From: Oscillospiraceae bacterium
GTDB lineage: Bacteria; Bacillota; Clostridia; Oscillospirales; Ruminococcaceae
NCBI GenBank assembly: GCA_019423445.1
Contig: JAHZBJ010000088.1
Span: forward strand, 2,255-8,722
Reading direction: 5' to 3'
DNA: 6,468 bases
Shown here: piece by piece, positions 6,399 to 6,468 of the stretch
How the letters are laid out: each line of letters begins with the position of its first letter
How positions within the stretch are numbered: the stretch's first letter is position 1
The notes under the pieces: generated by a model
Seen by the model: only the letters and a program-made list of their open reading frames with translations
The model's database searches: none
Told to the model about the DNA's origin: nothing
Translations under genes and position numbers: made by a program

Positions 6399-6441
6399 GG
6401 AAGGCGCCCGGAAACCAGAACTGGTTTCCTGGCGCCTTCCT
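6398..6441 (+). terminator. Long hairpin starting at the carboxypeptidase stop codon
   Basis: AGGAAGGCGCC (6398-6408) pairs with GGCGCCTTCCT (6431-6441), and inside it GGAAACCAG (6410-6418) pairs with CTGGTTTCC (6421-6429), separated by one C/T mismatch. With the central AA this is a nearly perfect 44-nt palindrome of about 20 bp. The left arm begins with the A of the TGA stop. GCAATGACTTCT follows, with no U-tract, so Rho-independent termination is plausible but not typical; transcript-end protection is an alternative. The remaining bases to 6468 show nothing recognisable. Confidence 0.6.
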
Positions 6442-6468
6442 GCAATGACTTCTCAGGTTTCGGTGCAG

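Overview
The window holds one almost complete, ordinary nutrient-uptake operon followed by one cell-wall gene, all on the + strand. The sequence is GC-rich, has strong AAGGAGG/GGGAGG-type ribosome binding sites, uses a lipoprotein instead of a free periplasmic binding protein, and encodes an N-terminally anchored D,D-carboxypeptidase. This points to a Gram-positive Clostridia bacterium, most likely an Oscillospiraceae-type gut anaerobe. That placement is inferred from style and not from a marker gene.

Positions 79-5194 carry a five-gene ABC importer in the order binding protein, permease, permease, ATPase, ATPase (livJ/K-livH-livM-livG-livF). This is the HAAT family (hydrophobic amino acid uptake, branched-chain amino acid type). 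The lipoprotein captures substrate outside the membrane, LivH and LivM form the channel, and LivG and LivF hydrolyse ATP. livH to livF are packed tightly: a 13-nt gap, then an ATGA overlap, then a 14-nt overlap. The binding-protein gene is set apart by a 135-nt spacer with two strong inverted repeats. The first is probably a leaky terminator or mRNA-stabilising hairpin that lets the lipoprotein be made in excess over the membrane complex. No promoter for livJ is recognisable in the 78 bases before it, so the operon promoter probably lies left of the window.

Positions 5195-5441 separate the operon from the next gene. They hold a good intrinsic terminator (5231-5267) and a consensus -10 box (TATAAT, 5358-5363). 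The gene at 5442-6398 is a serine-type D-alanyl-D-alanine carboxypeptidase (peptidase family S11) with all three active-site motifs. It is probably transcribed on its own and has no evident functional link to the transporter. A long hairpin starts at the last base of its stop codon.

I see no new biological system here. The points worth a second look are an enlarged LivM with two extra predicted membrane segments near its C-terminus, a short insertion in LivG between Walker A and the Q-loop, the paired inverted repeats in the livJ-livH spacer, and the terminal hairpin without a U-tract. No tRNA, rRNA, CRISPR array, insertion sequence or phage gene was seen, and the minus strand appears to hold no real gene.
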